The notes under the pieces were generated by a model. That model saw only the letters and a program-made list of their open reading frames with translations. It was not told where the DNA came from and searched no databases. A DNA stretch of 64,000 nt, taken from NCBI GenBank assembly GCA_963576735.1, contig OY755171.1, positions 13,764,001-13,828,000 on the forward strand, in the 5' to 3' direction. This DNA comes from Bedellia somnulentella (Eukaryota > Arthropoda > Insecta > Lepidoptera > Bedelliidae). Positions 53,199 to 64,000 of this stretch are shown here, piece after piece. Each line of letters starts with the position of its first letter. Position 1 is the first letter of the stretch. A program made the translations under genes and the position numbers.

Positions 53199-54238
53199 TT
53201 TGTGTTCCAATCCCACATTTACATGGTAACATTGTTAAACCTTTAAAACTCTAAAGCATCATTTAGCCAATCTCTGGAAATTGCGCCTGCGGTTGCTACA
53301 TATAATGCAATTGTGAAATTGCAAGTCACATGTTGCGTGTGCGCACACACAAAGGACTCACTATACTTTGACAGATGTCAAACCATAATGCTATAACATC
53401 TGAGGCAAATTTTTGGAATTTTCTACGTGAATAAGAATTGATTGATATGGTAGTTAGGTTTGAACTTGTTGGAGTAACAAGGTGTTATTAAGTATTATAT
53501 GGTGTATAAGTATATAAAATTTATATTTACACTATTTATACAACGATTTCGGTTTTCAATATCGAGATCATTGAGACAGGCTCTTACAACTCGATTAGTA
53601 AATATGAGTAACTGATAATAACTAAGGTAAGGGATGGTTCCGTTTTACAAAGTTTCTGTTCAATTTAAATGCGTAGATTAAACATTTTAACCGCTTAATT
53701 AAACGCTAGGGTAAATCATCTTATTCTAATCAAAAATTAAAATTAATCATCTTCCACGAGTAAAATATAATAATATATAAAAAAAATATTTATTTCAAAA
53801 TAAAAAGACAAACCTTTTTTTAATGTCAAATTGTAACTAAATATTAAGTATAAAGTTAGGTATATGTATATATTTGTATTTATTTTATTATATAAGTATA
53901 TATTAAGATATTGTATAGTTTATTTGATATAATTATTATTAGGTATAAATTAATATAAAGGTTGTTAATAAGTTGTGTTTTATTAAGTTCCGTTTAAATT
54001 GCATTTATATTTGACCGTAATTTAAATTAAAGAGTTGTCCATTTATTCCTCACCATAAGTCCGCTTTTGTGTACATTGACTGTTTTGTATTTTTTAAACA
54101 CTGTTTGTGTGTTGTGTTTTTGTATGCAATAAAATGTTTAAATAAATTAAAATATACTTCTATTTCGGATTTGGAAGGTGTATTAATGTGAGAGAACCCG
54201 TAAGAAACCCACCAACACACATAGTTTTTAATATAAAA
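53199..54238. other. AT-rich, nothing assigned
   Basis: No gene recognised. 54046-54150 ends 'gcaataaaatgtttaaataa' and may be another retroelement 3' end. Confidence 0.4.
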
Positions 54239-55001
54239 CTAGTGGATCGGCCCCGCTTCGCACGGGTAGCGTAGTTTTAAAAATATTGGAGGTTTCTTCA
54301 ATCACTGCTCAAGCGTTATGAAATTAGCGCCTTTATTACAACTTACAGCACTCATGTCTGAATATAGAGTTACTTTGTGATTTTGAAAGCGCTTTTATGA
54401 TCGGTTCAGATCAATATCTCCGAAATTAAGCTAATTTTTAGGTTTTAATTGATGCAACTACTGGCGCCATCTAGTACGTAATATGTAAATTACTAAGGAT
54501 TTGGTTTTGATCGCGTGCGACTATTATGTTGGGACTATTAATTTTGGTGTTTCTATACCGATTTCTATGATTCTTTTTTTATTGAGTAGGTAATAATGTC
54601 AACTTTTGAAATAACGGTGATTGAGAGTATTATAAACGTAAGAGAAAACAAATATAATCAGAATGCGCCGAACTGCTAAGCTATCAGGAGTTACACGTGT
54701 TGTTGTGAGTCAACCATAAAAGATAGACATATACTGTTGCGGAATATTTTTTAGATAATTTTATGTAGAATATTTCCGTCATACGTGATTTCTATGTAAC
54801 TTTGACTATTAAGGCTGCACACGCGACGGAAGCTTAAAAAATGGAGTAACTTCTCCCGTTTTCCCAAAATTTCCCAAAATTCCCCTTTACTATTCTGCTG
54901 GAAAGTATACAAAAACCTGCCCAGGAGTATGAAGAATAATTGTACCAAGTTTCGTTAAAATCCGTCGAGTAGTTTTTGTTTCCATAAGGAACATACAAAC
55001 C

Positions 55002-55051
<50 letters not shown>

Positions 55052-55170
55052 AATTTTACTGAATGCATTTTTGGCATCAGTATCGATCACTAATCACCCC
55101 CTGATAGTTATTTTGAAAATATATTCCATGTACAGAATTGACCTCTCTACAGATTTATTATAAGTATAGA
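54239..55170 (-). mobile_element. Helitron-like element (family E2), complete ends
   Basis: Minus-strand 5' end TCTATACTTATAATAAATC at 55170 (preceded by A). The 3' end has a hairpin in gggccgatcc-adjacent DNA (cccg/cggg around cttcgca) and CTAG at 54239-54242, next to T. The length is 932 bp. The A/T flanks and lack of TSD fit Helitron insertion. There is no Rep/helicase coding. The middle holds a (GACA)n microsatellite and 'aatcacgtatgacggaaa', shared with the 3271 copy. Confidence 0.78.
55001..55049. repeat. (GACA)n microsatellite
   Basis: About twelve GACA units inside the Helitron-like element, far longer than in the 3392 copy. Confidence 0.95.
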
Positions 55171-55538
55171 TAATATAGAACAAAACGGCGAATGACCTTA
55201 TTAAGTGAAAACATTGTCAAAGCAAAACAAAGGCAAAGCAATACGCAAACATCTATACATACATACAAAACATATACATGCATACAACATATATGTAAAA
55301 AGTATTTGTAGTAGTATCAAGTATGAGAGAGAAAAACAATAAAATGTCACACACTTTTTGGCAAAGTAAATGTCAAAAAATATCAAGACCATAATAACTC
55401 CACACTTAAGGATCATAAAAGTAATTACACTTTTAGTTCCATCCGGTATTTAAGAAATTATTTTAGGCAGATGTACTTTCAATGTCAAGTTCTGCGAAAA
55501 TCGGTGGTTCCGAAATATACTCAGAGCCTCAAATACTC
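55171..55538. other. AT-rich, nothing assigned
   Basis: No gene or repeat recognised. Confidence 0.4.
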
Positions 55539-55710
55539 AAACGTTCTAGCCGTATATCTATTAAGGGGTGGCAAAGGCACTAATACTTCTGAACATCACG
55601 TGACATCGTTCTCACCTGGTGTTCAGAATAGCCAATTTTTGCTAACTTTGCTGTGTGGGTTTCTGCACGTTTTTACCCTCACCTTTACAACCATGATAAA
55701 AATTTTCAAC
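55539..55710 (-). repeat. SINE family C, internally deleted (reverse)
   Basis: 'aaacgttctagccgtatatc', 'aaggggtggcaaaggcacta', 'cttctgaacatcacgtgaca', 'gtgggtttctgcacg' and 'accctcacctttacaaccat'. The central 'ggcctatcgccg' part and tRNA head are missing. Confidence 0.75.
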
Positions 55711-55764
55711 AAATATGAATTTACAAAAATAATAAATAATAATAATAATCGTTTAAAAAGAGAT

Positions 55765-55878
55765 AACCAGAGCTTTAGAATGAACCATTTCTGAATTTAT
55801 TATGTAAATTAGTTGTAAAGAGTATTTTTAAAATAAAGTATTGTTGGAAATGGGTCTTCAGTCACATCACCGATTAAT
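55765..55878 (-). repeat. SINE family A, decayed (reverse)
   Basis: 'aaccagagctttagaatgaa' followed later by 'aataaagtattgttggaaat', 'gggtcttcagtcacatcacc'. The end and the head are both gone. Confidence 0.5.
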
Positions 55879-56623
55879 TTTTATATATGATTTAAAAGGG
55901 AAAAAAATTAGAAAAACATATCAAGAATGTCACCATTCAATGTTTTACAAATACGATACAGGCACCAGCCAATTGGTGTTGGAAAGCCTAAAAGAATTAT
56001 TAAAAGTTAAGACTATGTCGTTGATGTCTTTTGTATGCGATATATGAAATCAAGATATCATCACATTAAATTCATATTTAAAATAAATCGGTTTTCAATC
56101 TTCAATTCCATGAAATTAAACAAAAATATCCTTTCCGTTCTTCAAATATTTGAATAGTAATGATTACACCAACTATGATAGGAAAAAAATGAGAAATCAA
56201 GTAAACGGGCGCAGGCGCATCCCTCAATCCTTTCTAGGCATCTCTTCGTGGGAACCGCGACAGATGTTCTACGTTATGGGTGAGAAAGCCTTTTTTTACT
56301 TACTTCAAATAGGGTAGCAATCTACTGATAAAAATAATACAAAAACAAATCTTATGACTTACGAAAATAAAATATTTATATTATGAATCAATAAATGGGT
56401 ATAATTATCTCCTTTAAAATAGCTTTCAATAAGTGAAATTTCTAGTTTTTGAGAAGCACAAACAAGAAATTTAACCTCTTTTTATTTGACTGCAAAAATC
56501 GTTCTTACACTAACACAACTTAGGCAAAAGGACGTGACAGCTATTTATATGTCCAACTTGACGAATCCACGTTCGTATCAATACTATATATGTGATATAT
56601 ATTATGTGTATTAAAGTGCTGTA
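55879..56623. other. no gene recognised
   Basis: Mostly AT-rich. 56205-56285 is GC-richer ('cgggcgcaggcgcatccctc', 'gggaaccgcgacagatg') but unassigned. Confidence 0.4.
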
Positions 56624-56869
56624 GCTGTGTAGTGTCGGCTTATAATTAGCACAACTTTATTTCGTCCCATGGGTCTTCGTAAGGAGCGAGGAAGGGTATC
56701 GGGCCTTTTTACGTGATTTTTGGGCGATGGGTGGTTGAAGATCCATCAACAATAACATTTATTTTACAATCTTAACTTCCATCAATTACCGATTTTTATT
56801 CTTATGCTTTGGTTTCATCTTCTGGAGATTTATAGCCGTGAGAATATGATATGTGTATGTATGCATGTG
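56624..56869 (+). repeat. SINE family A, near full-length
   Basis: 'gctgtgtagtgtcggcttat', 'ttttgggcgatgggtggttg', 'atttatagccgtgagaatat', ending in TATG/TGTG repeats. It is moderately diverged, especially in the 'gctctggctacccc' block. Confidence 0.82.
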
Positions 56870-59689
56870 TATAGAGACTAAATAGAGCAAAATAAGGTAT
56901 TTCATAGGTTATTTCTGACTTGCCCTTCAGAGCCAATGTAATGTAGTACATGATAGTTAATGTAAATAGCATGTATGAAAAATTAAACATACTTAAATTT
57001 AAGTTGAAATTATGTTGGCAAATATACGAGTAATATCAATAACGCCACCACCTTCATGAAGCATGGTTACCCCACAATCACTATCATATGAATCCAAACA
57101 GAAATCGATCGATACCGTCGTCTATTAGTTTCGAATTTCCAACTGTCACGTGTGATGGGGTTATCTGGGTTTTTCTTCATCCGGTTTGTATCAATTTGGT
57201 GAGAATTTTGGCAAACGGATATTCGCAAGTGCAGGTTTTGCAAAAAAATAACTATGTTTGCGGTTTTATTTGCTTTACGTTTTTTGTGTTTAAACAATTT
57301 ACAAATGCTACTCATAGAATAAAGCAATCAATATATAGGCTCTAAAGCACTATTTATAATTACATGTCGTTCCTACTTTTAGATTTTTTGGCACTGGCTG
57401 AAAATCAGTGCTACTAGTACCCAGTACTGATAGAAATATCCTGAGCCAGTGATCATTTCTTTAGTAAGAACAGAACATATTGCGTGTGAAGTAATTTTTT
57501 AAAAAAAATATTGTTAAAGATGTAAGTTTAGGTCATAAGTACTTTGTAAGTGTGTTCTTACTTTTTGAATAAATTTTTTTTTTCTTCTTCTTCTTCTTCT
57601 TCTAAATAGGTAAAAATAATTAAATCACTCAATACTCTTATATAAAGTATTCAATGTATGTATGTATTTTATTAAAATTTCTGACTATAAAGAGGCAGTT
57701 CTAAATTCTAGACGATTGATTATAAAAACAAGGGCATTAATACCGACATACCCAGAATACGGTCTATCTCGATTCCTACAAATATGGACTCTCTACACAT
57801 ACACTCGCACTTATAAGTATACACTCAGATTAAAATATCTATTAAAAGTAAGTTCTCCTAAGAAAAGTAAAAAATCACCGCTAACTAGATAAATACCACG
57901 GGTCCGTTAAGTTACGGAAGTTAAATCAACAAAGTCCCTAAAAACTTTAAGCCAGCTATTTTATCTCTAAAAGTATACACTGCCATAAATGGTCTATTAT
58001 TAAAGAATATGGTCCAGTGCAGGGCGGAAGAAAGTTTGATGAGTAACGTCGGCCTGTTTGTTCTTTTCTTTTCCTTAATATAACAAAAGAAGCCAATAAC
58101 AGAAACATAAAACAAAGATAAAAACGCAAAGGGTTAGGCGCAAGGCGCATAGCATTAGAAATAGGTATGGTAACTTTCTGTTTTATTACTTTGAAGTGTA
58201 TATTATTCCGCCCGATGCTTCTCTTGAATTCCGCAGATAACATTATATATTTTTTTATCCGTATTCCACCTACAGTCGTTCTTAGTTCCCTCCAGCATAA
58301 GATGAATTTCCTAACAGTAGTGTATTTATTGTTAGTTTAAAGTACAACTTTACTTTAAGAAAATTAGGGGTATTAATATGATAAAATAATGACTATATAC
58401 TATATAAATAAACAAAGCTCAGAAATTAGTGTATAATAATAAAGTATTTCTCTTGCGCTTGCGGAATTTTATTGTGATAATTTATTTTGATCATATGACA
58501 AATAATTTGATTAGTTTCAAATTATCACATATCTTTTTATTTTAACAATATTAACATACATTCATACTTCTTTTACACTGATGATGAATAGTTTAAAAAA
58601 ATGACCCAACGTTTAAAATAAACTAGCCAATTAACGTTTTTATTTTCTCACGGAACTACTTCCCTTCTCCACAAAGAAGTGAAAAAACACAAAACAATTT
58701 GATGCATAAAATTAAATGTAAAACCACACTTATTGATAGAACCCAAAGGACTTCCGGTTAAATCAGTACGGCGCACAAAAAAGTCTAATCCAGGTAATGA
58801 CAAGAAATAAAACAGATGGCGCTTCGACGGAAATCGAAAGCATTTTTTAAAACCTTTTTTTGCATTTAAATCAATTCGCATTTTTTGCCCACAAAAAAGT
58901 GAAAGCTTGTAAAACATAAGGTGTTTAGTTTTTATTGTTATTAATATGGTTATGTAGAGTTGGTTTAATATATATATATATACATATATATATATAAGGT
59001 TCGATTGAAGCTGGCAGCATATATAAGTTGTACTTTTGACACTTGTTTGCAAATCAATTTACTTTGTGAAAAGGCGAGATTGCTTAAACATTTGCGACTA
59101 GCATTGTATGTATCGATTTTATCCTTCAAATACTTTTCGACCAAGCAAATGAACATATTAAGCGGTGTGAAGTGAACCCTAAATATTTAACCCTTTACCA
59201 CCAAATAACATTTAAAGTCATATTAATTTTTATAATTATTTCCGCCAGCTTTTTCATAATTTAAAAACGTCTTACACGACCAACTTTAATATACAAATGA
59301 AGATAAAACAAAAACTCATGATTTCATCAAAAAATATTTTGCATTAAAAATCAACTAAAAGGAAGAAACTAGAACGAAGGGATATTCCTTTTCTTAGATT
59401 TCCTATATAGAGTCAGTACAAGTTATTTCAAAAGTGAAATAAAAGCGTATATTTTGTAACACAGGTTTGGCCCAAATAAGCATTTTAGTACATTTCCTTC
59501 ACAACATAATTAAAGCAAAACGACTAAGCTATATACCAATTAACTAAAAAAAACGTCCGTAGTTGACATGAATAATCCTTCCGACTAAGTTCTCTGCGAG
59601 GACATAACCGCGATAGTAAGCTTCCGTAACACAAGATATTAGTACTTCCTGTTACACAAATGACATAAGGTGTAGTTTAAAGGTGTCGG
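56870..59689. other. AT-rich, two microsatellites, nothing else
   Basis: Contains (TTC)n at 57582-57603 and (TA)n at 58968-58997. The 134-codon minus frame 58648-59052 runs through the TA repeat and is not credible as a gene. No repeat family was recognised. Confidence 0.4.
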
Positions 59690-59704
59690 TAGAGCAATAC
59701 TGAC

Positions 59705-59800
59705 CGTTGTTCTCGGAGTGAGTACATTATGTCCTGGAGCGTGGGAGCCTCCTGCAGGTGTCTTGTACAATGCGTTTCCTACGAGATCGGCAGATGCAGC
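59705..59800 (-). CDS. candidate internal exon (hypothetical)
   Basis: On the minus strand an acceptor-like ttttacgtctacgcag precedes 96 open bases (32 codons, a multiple of three) reading AASADLVGNALYKTPAG, GSHAPGHNVLTPRTT. A donor-like acg|gtcagt follows. The composition is markedly less AT-biased than its surroundings, and the amino-acid content looks protein-like. The open frame around it is longer (59639-59863). I do not recognise the protein, and no partner exon is seen, so this is a composition and splice-signal guess only. Confidence 0.22.
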
Positions 59801-59863
59801 CTGCGTAGACGTAAAACCGTTTAGAACTGGATACTTATTTTTGTCACAATTTTTATGGCACAT

Positions 59864-60478
59864 CAGGTTTTAGTAAGGTTATAATTTTACATGATATCAC
59901 GCTAAATAAAACGGTTTTTTAATAATAGTGACATTTGTAGATATTTTATTTATTTGTTATAATTTAAAAGTAGAGAATTTTCGTACAAAAATCACGGTGA
60001 TAACTAAAATTGGTGATTTGGTATATACTTCATTTTATATGGTAATATCTATGCATAATTGATGCATGATATTTTAGTTGAATATCCAACACTCTAAATA
60101 ATATTAATGTTATTTAAAATACGCGCACAGTTATTTATTTTTATACTATGTCAAGATGTCACTCTACGAGTTTCCTATCTCTATAAACGTGATCGCATGG
60201 AATGTTTTTTGCTAGTGTGTACATTAGATGGAAGTAAGTTCGTTACAAGTACGGGTTCATTTTTATTTGTACCTTTTCCTACGATTACTCCTTATACAGT
60301 GTATTACGTAGTAAAGTTACTTAGAACTCAGCTGCTTCGGTCGTTGTTTTTGTTTTTATCTCTTAAGTAATACACGACCAAGGAATTGCAATCATCTTAA
60401 CGATATCAGAGTTTAAAAAAAAAGAACATTTTTTTACACTACATCTTAAGTTGAATTAAGTTAAGTAATACACTACAA
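59864..60478. other. AT-rich, nothing assigned
   Basis: An 87-codon + frame at 60107-60370 has no motif and ordinary AT-rich composition. Confidence 0.4.
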
Positions 60479-60768
60479 CCGCGTTAGCTTAATGGATAGA
60501 ATGCCCGCCTTAGATACAGACAGTCGTAGAATTTAACCCTGAGTTGGGCCTAAACCAATTCGTATTTTGTGATTAATTAATCATGGTTGTTAATGGTGAT
60601 AACTTGTACTTGCCAATACCATGTGACAGTGTATTCGTACAAAACGCAATATGCCTACCTCTTATCACGTGAGTCCAAACATAACGTGGGTACTCTGAAC
60701 ACTAGGTGACAATGTCACATGATGTTCAGAAGTACTAATACCTCTGCGATCCTTTTAGGTATTGACGA
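60479..60768 (+). repeat. SINE family C, diverged copy
   Basis: tRNA-like head 'gcgttagcttaatggataga' plus 'atgcccgcc' (A box) and a decayed B box, then 'tcatggttgttaatggtgat', 'ccatgtgacagtgtattcgt', 'gtactctgaacactaggtga' and 'gatgttcagaagtactaata'. The tail is lost after 'tgcgatccttttaggta'. Confidence 0.8.
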
Positions 60769-62250
60769 CTGATCTATTACGGCGGAAAATATAACTTTCA
60801 GGTGATAAATAACTCACTGCAAATATGCTACAAAACTAAATGTCAGAAATATAACAAAATATGTTTGCTTCATAAAGAGAAATGTGTAGAACCTTTGTTA
60901 GCTACAGAGATGCTAAGATAGGATAAATGATGTTAAGTCGACGAAAGTTTACTCACTTAAATATGTATTAATTATTCAAATCGTCATTATAGCTAATATT
61001 AAATGTATTTCTCAACGTCAGTTACAATAATCACAAGATTGTTCTACCTAGCTTTAGAAATGAGCATTCTGCTTGGCAGTAGAATCATGCTGCAACCAAT
61101 CAATCATCCTTCGATGAAATACTAAAATATAAAGGACTGTTCTATTGTTTTGCAAAAAAAAATAATGTTATCTACTGCATGCTTAACTTATGACAGTTAC
61201 GCTAAATTATTTAATCTATCTAAAGCATCAAATACACATCGATTATTTTTTTAATATATTTTTTTTATGTTACTATAATGTGATTTACTTTTAAATTTCT
61301 TCAACATTGCTATGCTTACCTTGTAAGTATACATTCACAACGTATGGCAAACATATTTATTTTGGCATCAAAACAAAAGTGATATTAATGTAAGAAAATC
61401 GGCAAAAACCCTTTCGGCCACCTGTAGGTACAGCCTTTTTCAATAAACCTTTTTTCGATATCACAGATTAGATAGCGCAAGGTGCAAAGCAGAGACACAG
61501 AACAGCTTATTACTCCCGTACCCGAGGCGATGTCTTCACCAAAATTAAATAAAAAACGATCACCAGAATTTAGAAATAATGGCCTTACTAACCCATTCCT
61601 GACCTACCATCAGCTGCTTACAGTCAACCCATATGCTACAAATATAGGTCAATTAGAATCCTTTCAGAATTCACGGCATTAAATCGTATATTGCTATCAC
61701 AACAAGTGCTATATTTGCTTGTAATTTGAAAATGGAATCACAAATTGGTCAGTGGTAATGAATGTTTTGAAACAGGGCAACTGATTTGTTTCTTTTTGTT
61801 AGAATTTGTTGGCAGGTGCTTGTAGTGAGTAGTCGTTTGTTTTAGCTGTAATGGAGACACGGAAGACATTAAGTCATTATTTACCATTTTGTTGAAACAA
61901 ATCATCGTTTAATGACGGTTTTTATAAATAGAAATTTTGATGAATGATCTTTTACCATTTGATTTATTTATATTTTGGTCTTGTATTGAAAAGCAAAAGT
62001 GAGTCTTTTTAAGAACATTATTAATACAAAAACACATTTAAAAGGGGAAATTTGAATTTTAAGCAGTGGAGCGGTAAAATGGTAGGGCAAGATTTGGAGA
62101 CAATGTTAAAATATTTTAGTTGACGTGAGGATAGCCGTGTTGTTGTGGTCGTGGCCGTCTTCGCCTTTGTCGGCTAAAACTTCTACCCAAAAATTATAAA
62201 TAATGTATATTATTAATAATGTATATTTTATAATTAAATAATAATTAATT
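60769..62250. other. AT-rich, nothing assigned
   Basis: No gene, RNA or repeat recognised over about 1.5 kb. Confidence 0.4.
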
Positions 62251-62400
62251 TATCGATCTCACCTTCCAAAGGTTGTCTGGAAGAGATCGCTTTAGCGATG
62301 TGACCGCCAATTGTACCTCACTGTAAACTGTTTGATCATATTATTATTTTTGAAAATTTGTGTTTGATGTGGAATAAAGAGTTATTCTATTCTATTTTAT
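62251..62400 (+). repeat. retroelement 3' end (family I)
   Basis: 'tatcgatctcaccttccaaa', 'ggttgtctggaagagatcgc', 'tttagcgatgtgaccgccaa' and ending 'gtggaataaagagttattct', attctatt. Forward counterpart of 52963-53078. A hairpin-like atctc(...)gagat surrounds the ccttccaaaggttgtctgga core. Confidence 0.65.
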
Positions 62401-62401
62401 T

Positions 62402-62782
62402 ACATACATAAATAACATAATACATAAACGTTCACGCCGTTTATCCCCGAAGGGGTTGGCAGAGGTACCAATACTCCTGAACTCACATGGCAAGCGCCAT
62501 CTAGTTTCCAGAGAAGGTACCCACGTTTTGCTTAGACAGTGTACTCACGTGATAGGGGGCAGGCCTATCGCCGTTTTGTACGAATACACTGTCACATGAC
62601 TAAGTACAACTCAGTCATGTGGGTTTCCTCACGATGTTTTCCCTCACCGTTAGCAACCATGATAAATTAACCACACATATGACTTTAGAAAAGACAAATT
62701 GGTGTAGGCCCGTTCCAGGATTGGAACTCACGCCCTTCTGTTTTTCGGGCGGGTGTTCTTACCCACTGGACTATCATGTCGC
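62402..62782 (-). repeat. SINE family C, full-length (reverse)
   Basis: Complete reverse copy: tail 'acataaacgttcacgccg', body 'ccccgaaggggttggcagag' and 'gatagggggcaggcctatcg', and tRNA-like head with reversed B box (gattggaactcacgccc) and 'cactggactatcatgtcg'. A 9-base duplication tattttatt (62393-62401 and 62784-62792) probably marks the target site. It is the closest relative of the 32654 copy, sharing the same 'cgggcgggtgttct' anticodon-arm region. Confidence 0.93.
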
Positions 62783-62845
62783 TTATTTTATTCTATATTC
62801 ATAACTATGAAATGAAATATGATGTAAAAAAATTAATGAAACTGG

Positions 62846-63087
62846 TTGTGTCGAAATAGATTGGCACTACCCCATTTCTTCCCGTGGCTGTTAGTAAGAG
62901 GCAACTAAGGATATTGGGACTTTTTAAGTGATCTTTAGGCAATGCGGTTGGAGACCGATCATCAACAACCTTTAATTTATCTTCTCTTCCCCATTCAACT
63001 TCCAAAATAACTGAAGTGTTTTTTTTATTCCGAAGCTCTGGCTGCTACTTCTAAGGATAAATAACCGTGAGTATATATGCATGTAGG
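62846..63087 (+). repeat. SINE family A, near full-length
   Basis: 'cactaccccatttcttcccg', 'gtaagaggcaactaaggata', 'aggcaatgcggttggagacc', 'ccgtgagtatatatgcatgt'. The head is partly lost. It starts about 55 bp after SINE C. Confidence 0.85.
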
Positions 63088-63859
63088 ATAGGTCAAGTAC
63101 TTAGGACGCCAGCCAGCAATTGTTCATGAAATGTGTGCGGAGGTAACAAAACAAAATATTAAAACGTTCTTATATGTTAGAGGTAAATTGTATAAATCTG
63201 TTCTCTCTGCCATAACTGGCAACGGCCATTGGAGAAAATAGGCATTGAACGGCAACTCATCATTGAGACACCGCGGGTATTCGGTCAATTTTCACTAATT
63301 TATCTGTAACACTAACCAAAACGCAACAAGATCATTACAACTTTATTAGCATAAACGATTTTACTCGGCTAAAGTCTGTAAAGACAAAACCGGTGTGGTG
63401 TTGTTAGTCATTATGCCGTAATTACCATTGAAACACAGAATTATTAACAAGCGCAGAGGGGCCGCTAGAACTTCACATGATAAAGGAAACGAGCTTGAAG
63501 TCGGTCGCAATTAACATTTTAAGAGCGACCACGCGAATTACCCACGCGGCTGGGAGTTGGCAATCCAACAATGTAGTTCTCACGTCATAAGTGTAATATG
63601 CAATGATTCCAAGATATAATCGCGAAGCGGTAATAGGAAAATTGATTGTTACCGTGAACATGGGTTCAGTACTATTTTAAAAAAAAATGTTATGGATTTC
63701 TGAGTTCTGAGAAAAGTTTGTTAAGATAGTAATTCTATGTATTTTAATTACAACTATTTTTGGAGGGTGGCCAATATTGATATTTTCGTTCAAGTTATTT
63801 TTAAATGCGCTAATTATAAAGCGTCCTAAACACAACGATGAATTCAGTAAGTACTACGC
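63088..63859. other. GC-balanced, unassigned
   Basis: Less AT-rich than most of the window ('caacggcaactcatcattga', 'gagcgaccacgcgaattacc', 'cacgcggctgggagttggca'). No motif or repeat family is recognised; a host exon or regulatory DNA is possible but unsupported. Confidence 0.3.
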
Positions 63860-63945
63860 TAAGTACAACTCAGCCATATGGGTTTTCCTCAGGATGTTTT
63901 TACTCACCCTGAAGATTATTTATATATTAGCTACACTATGATTAA
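63860..63945 (-). repeat. SINE family C fragment (reverse), near window edge
   Basis: 'taagtacaactcagccatat', 'gggttttcctcaggatgttt' and 'ttactcaccctgaag' match the middle of family C. The remainder to the window end is too diverged to call. Confidence 0.65.
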
Positions 63946-64000
63946 AACAAGACGCATTGATGCAGGTTTTGACCTCATGTCTCGTGCATGAAAAGTAGCG

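Noticed and set aside
55001..55049. CRISPR-like array
   Set aside because: It is a plain (GACA)n microsatellite inside a Helitron-like element, without spacers; the sequence is eukaryotic.
58648..59052. 134-codon open frame on the minus strand
   Set aside because: It runs through a TA microsatellite (IYIYVYIYIL) and is low in complexity; there are no splice or start signals.

Overview
The window looks like AT-rich insect intergenic or intronic DNA, most probably from a moth or butterfly (Lepidoptera). This is inferred from the repeat types: Helitron-type ends (TC...CTAG, A/T insertion) carrying the 'gcgacttcgtccgcg' block familiar from lepidopteran genomes, RTE-clade LINE ends with TATG-repeat tails, and tRNA-headed SINEs. 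No operons, bacterial signals, rRNA genes or convincing functional tRNA genes are present. I see no complete host protein-coding gene; only two short candidate host exons (47362-47478 + and 59705-59800 -) are offered, at low confidence.

Most of the recognisable content is mobile DNA. (1) SINE family A, not obviously tRNA-derived, about 250 bp, ends in gccgtgagtatatgtatg; some 25 copies or fragments occur on both strands. (2) SINE family C, about 375 bp with a tRNA-like head; eight or nine copies. (3) Family B, a tRNA-like unit flanked by inverted 'aaataaaggaaagaaaaatt' arms; seven copies, several of them fold-back. (4) 5'-truncated RTE LINE fragments (family D); about 14. (5) Two long non-LTR reverse transcriptase ORFs, at 40222-42960 (-) and 49535-51163 (+), plus a decayed C-terminal fragment at 9913-10227 (+). 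(6) Helitron-like elements of two families, with two apparently end-to-end copies at 21253-22731 and 54239-55170. (7) An internally deleted mariner at 45560-46029. (8) Unassigned inverted and tandem repeats at 5.7-8.1 kb, 24.9-26.1 kb and 27.4-28.1 kb.

Layout. 0-6 kb: scattered SINE A, one Helitron 5' part and a long unannotated AT-rich tract. 6.9-8.1 kb: tandem repeat, large fold-back and direct repeats. 8.5-13 kb: SINE A, RTE and RT remnants. 13-20.7 kb: mostly unassigned, with SINEs A and C. 20.7-23.9 kb: family B pair, composite Helitron, SINE A and RTE. 24.8-30.9 kb: 124-bp inverted-end repeats, duplicated block, palindromic family B, nested insertions. 32.6-39.5 kb: SINEs and RTE fragments. 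39.5-43 kb: CR1/L2-like LINE. 43.5-49.2 kb: family B, inverted SINE C dimer, mariner, an inverted pair of RTE fragments, and TSD-flanked SINE A. 49.5-51.8 kb: jockey/CR1-like LINE. 53-55.2 kb: retroelement 3' end and Helitron. 55.5-64 kb: SINEs C and A in otherwise unassigned DNA.

How they work together: SINE A, SINE C and the RTE fragments share a 3'-terminal '(a)cggcgtga' plus TATG-like tail, and copies of all three have target-site duplications of about 9-14 bp. This fits SINEs mobilised in trans by an RTE machinery. The LINE ORFs present here are 5' truncated, so nothing in the window looks able to move by itself.
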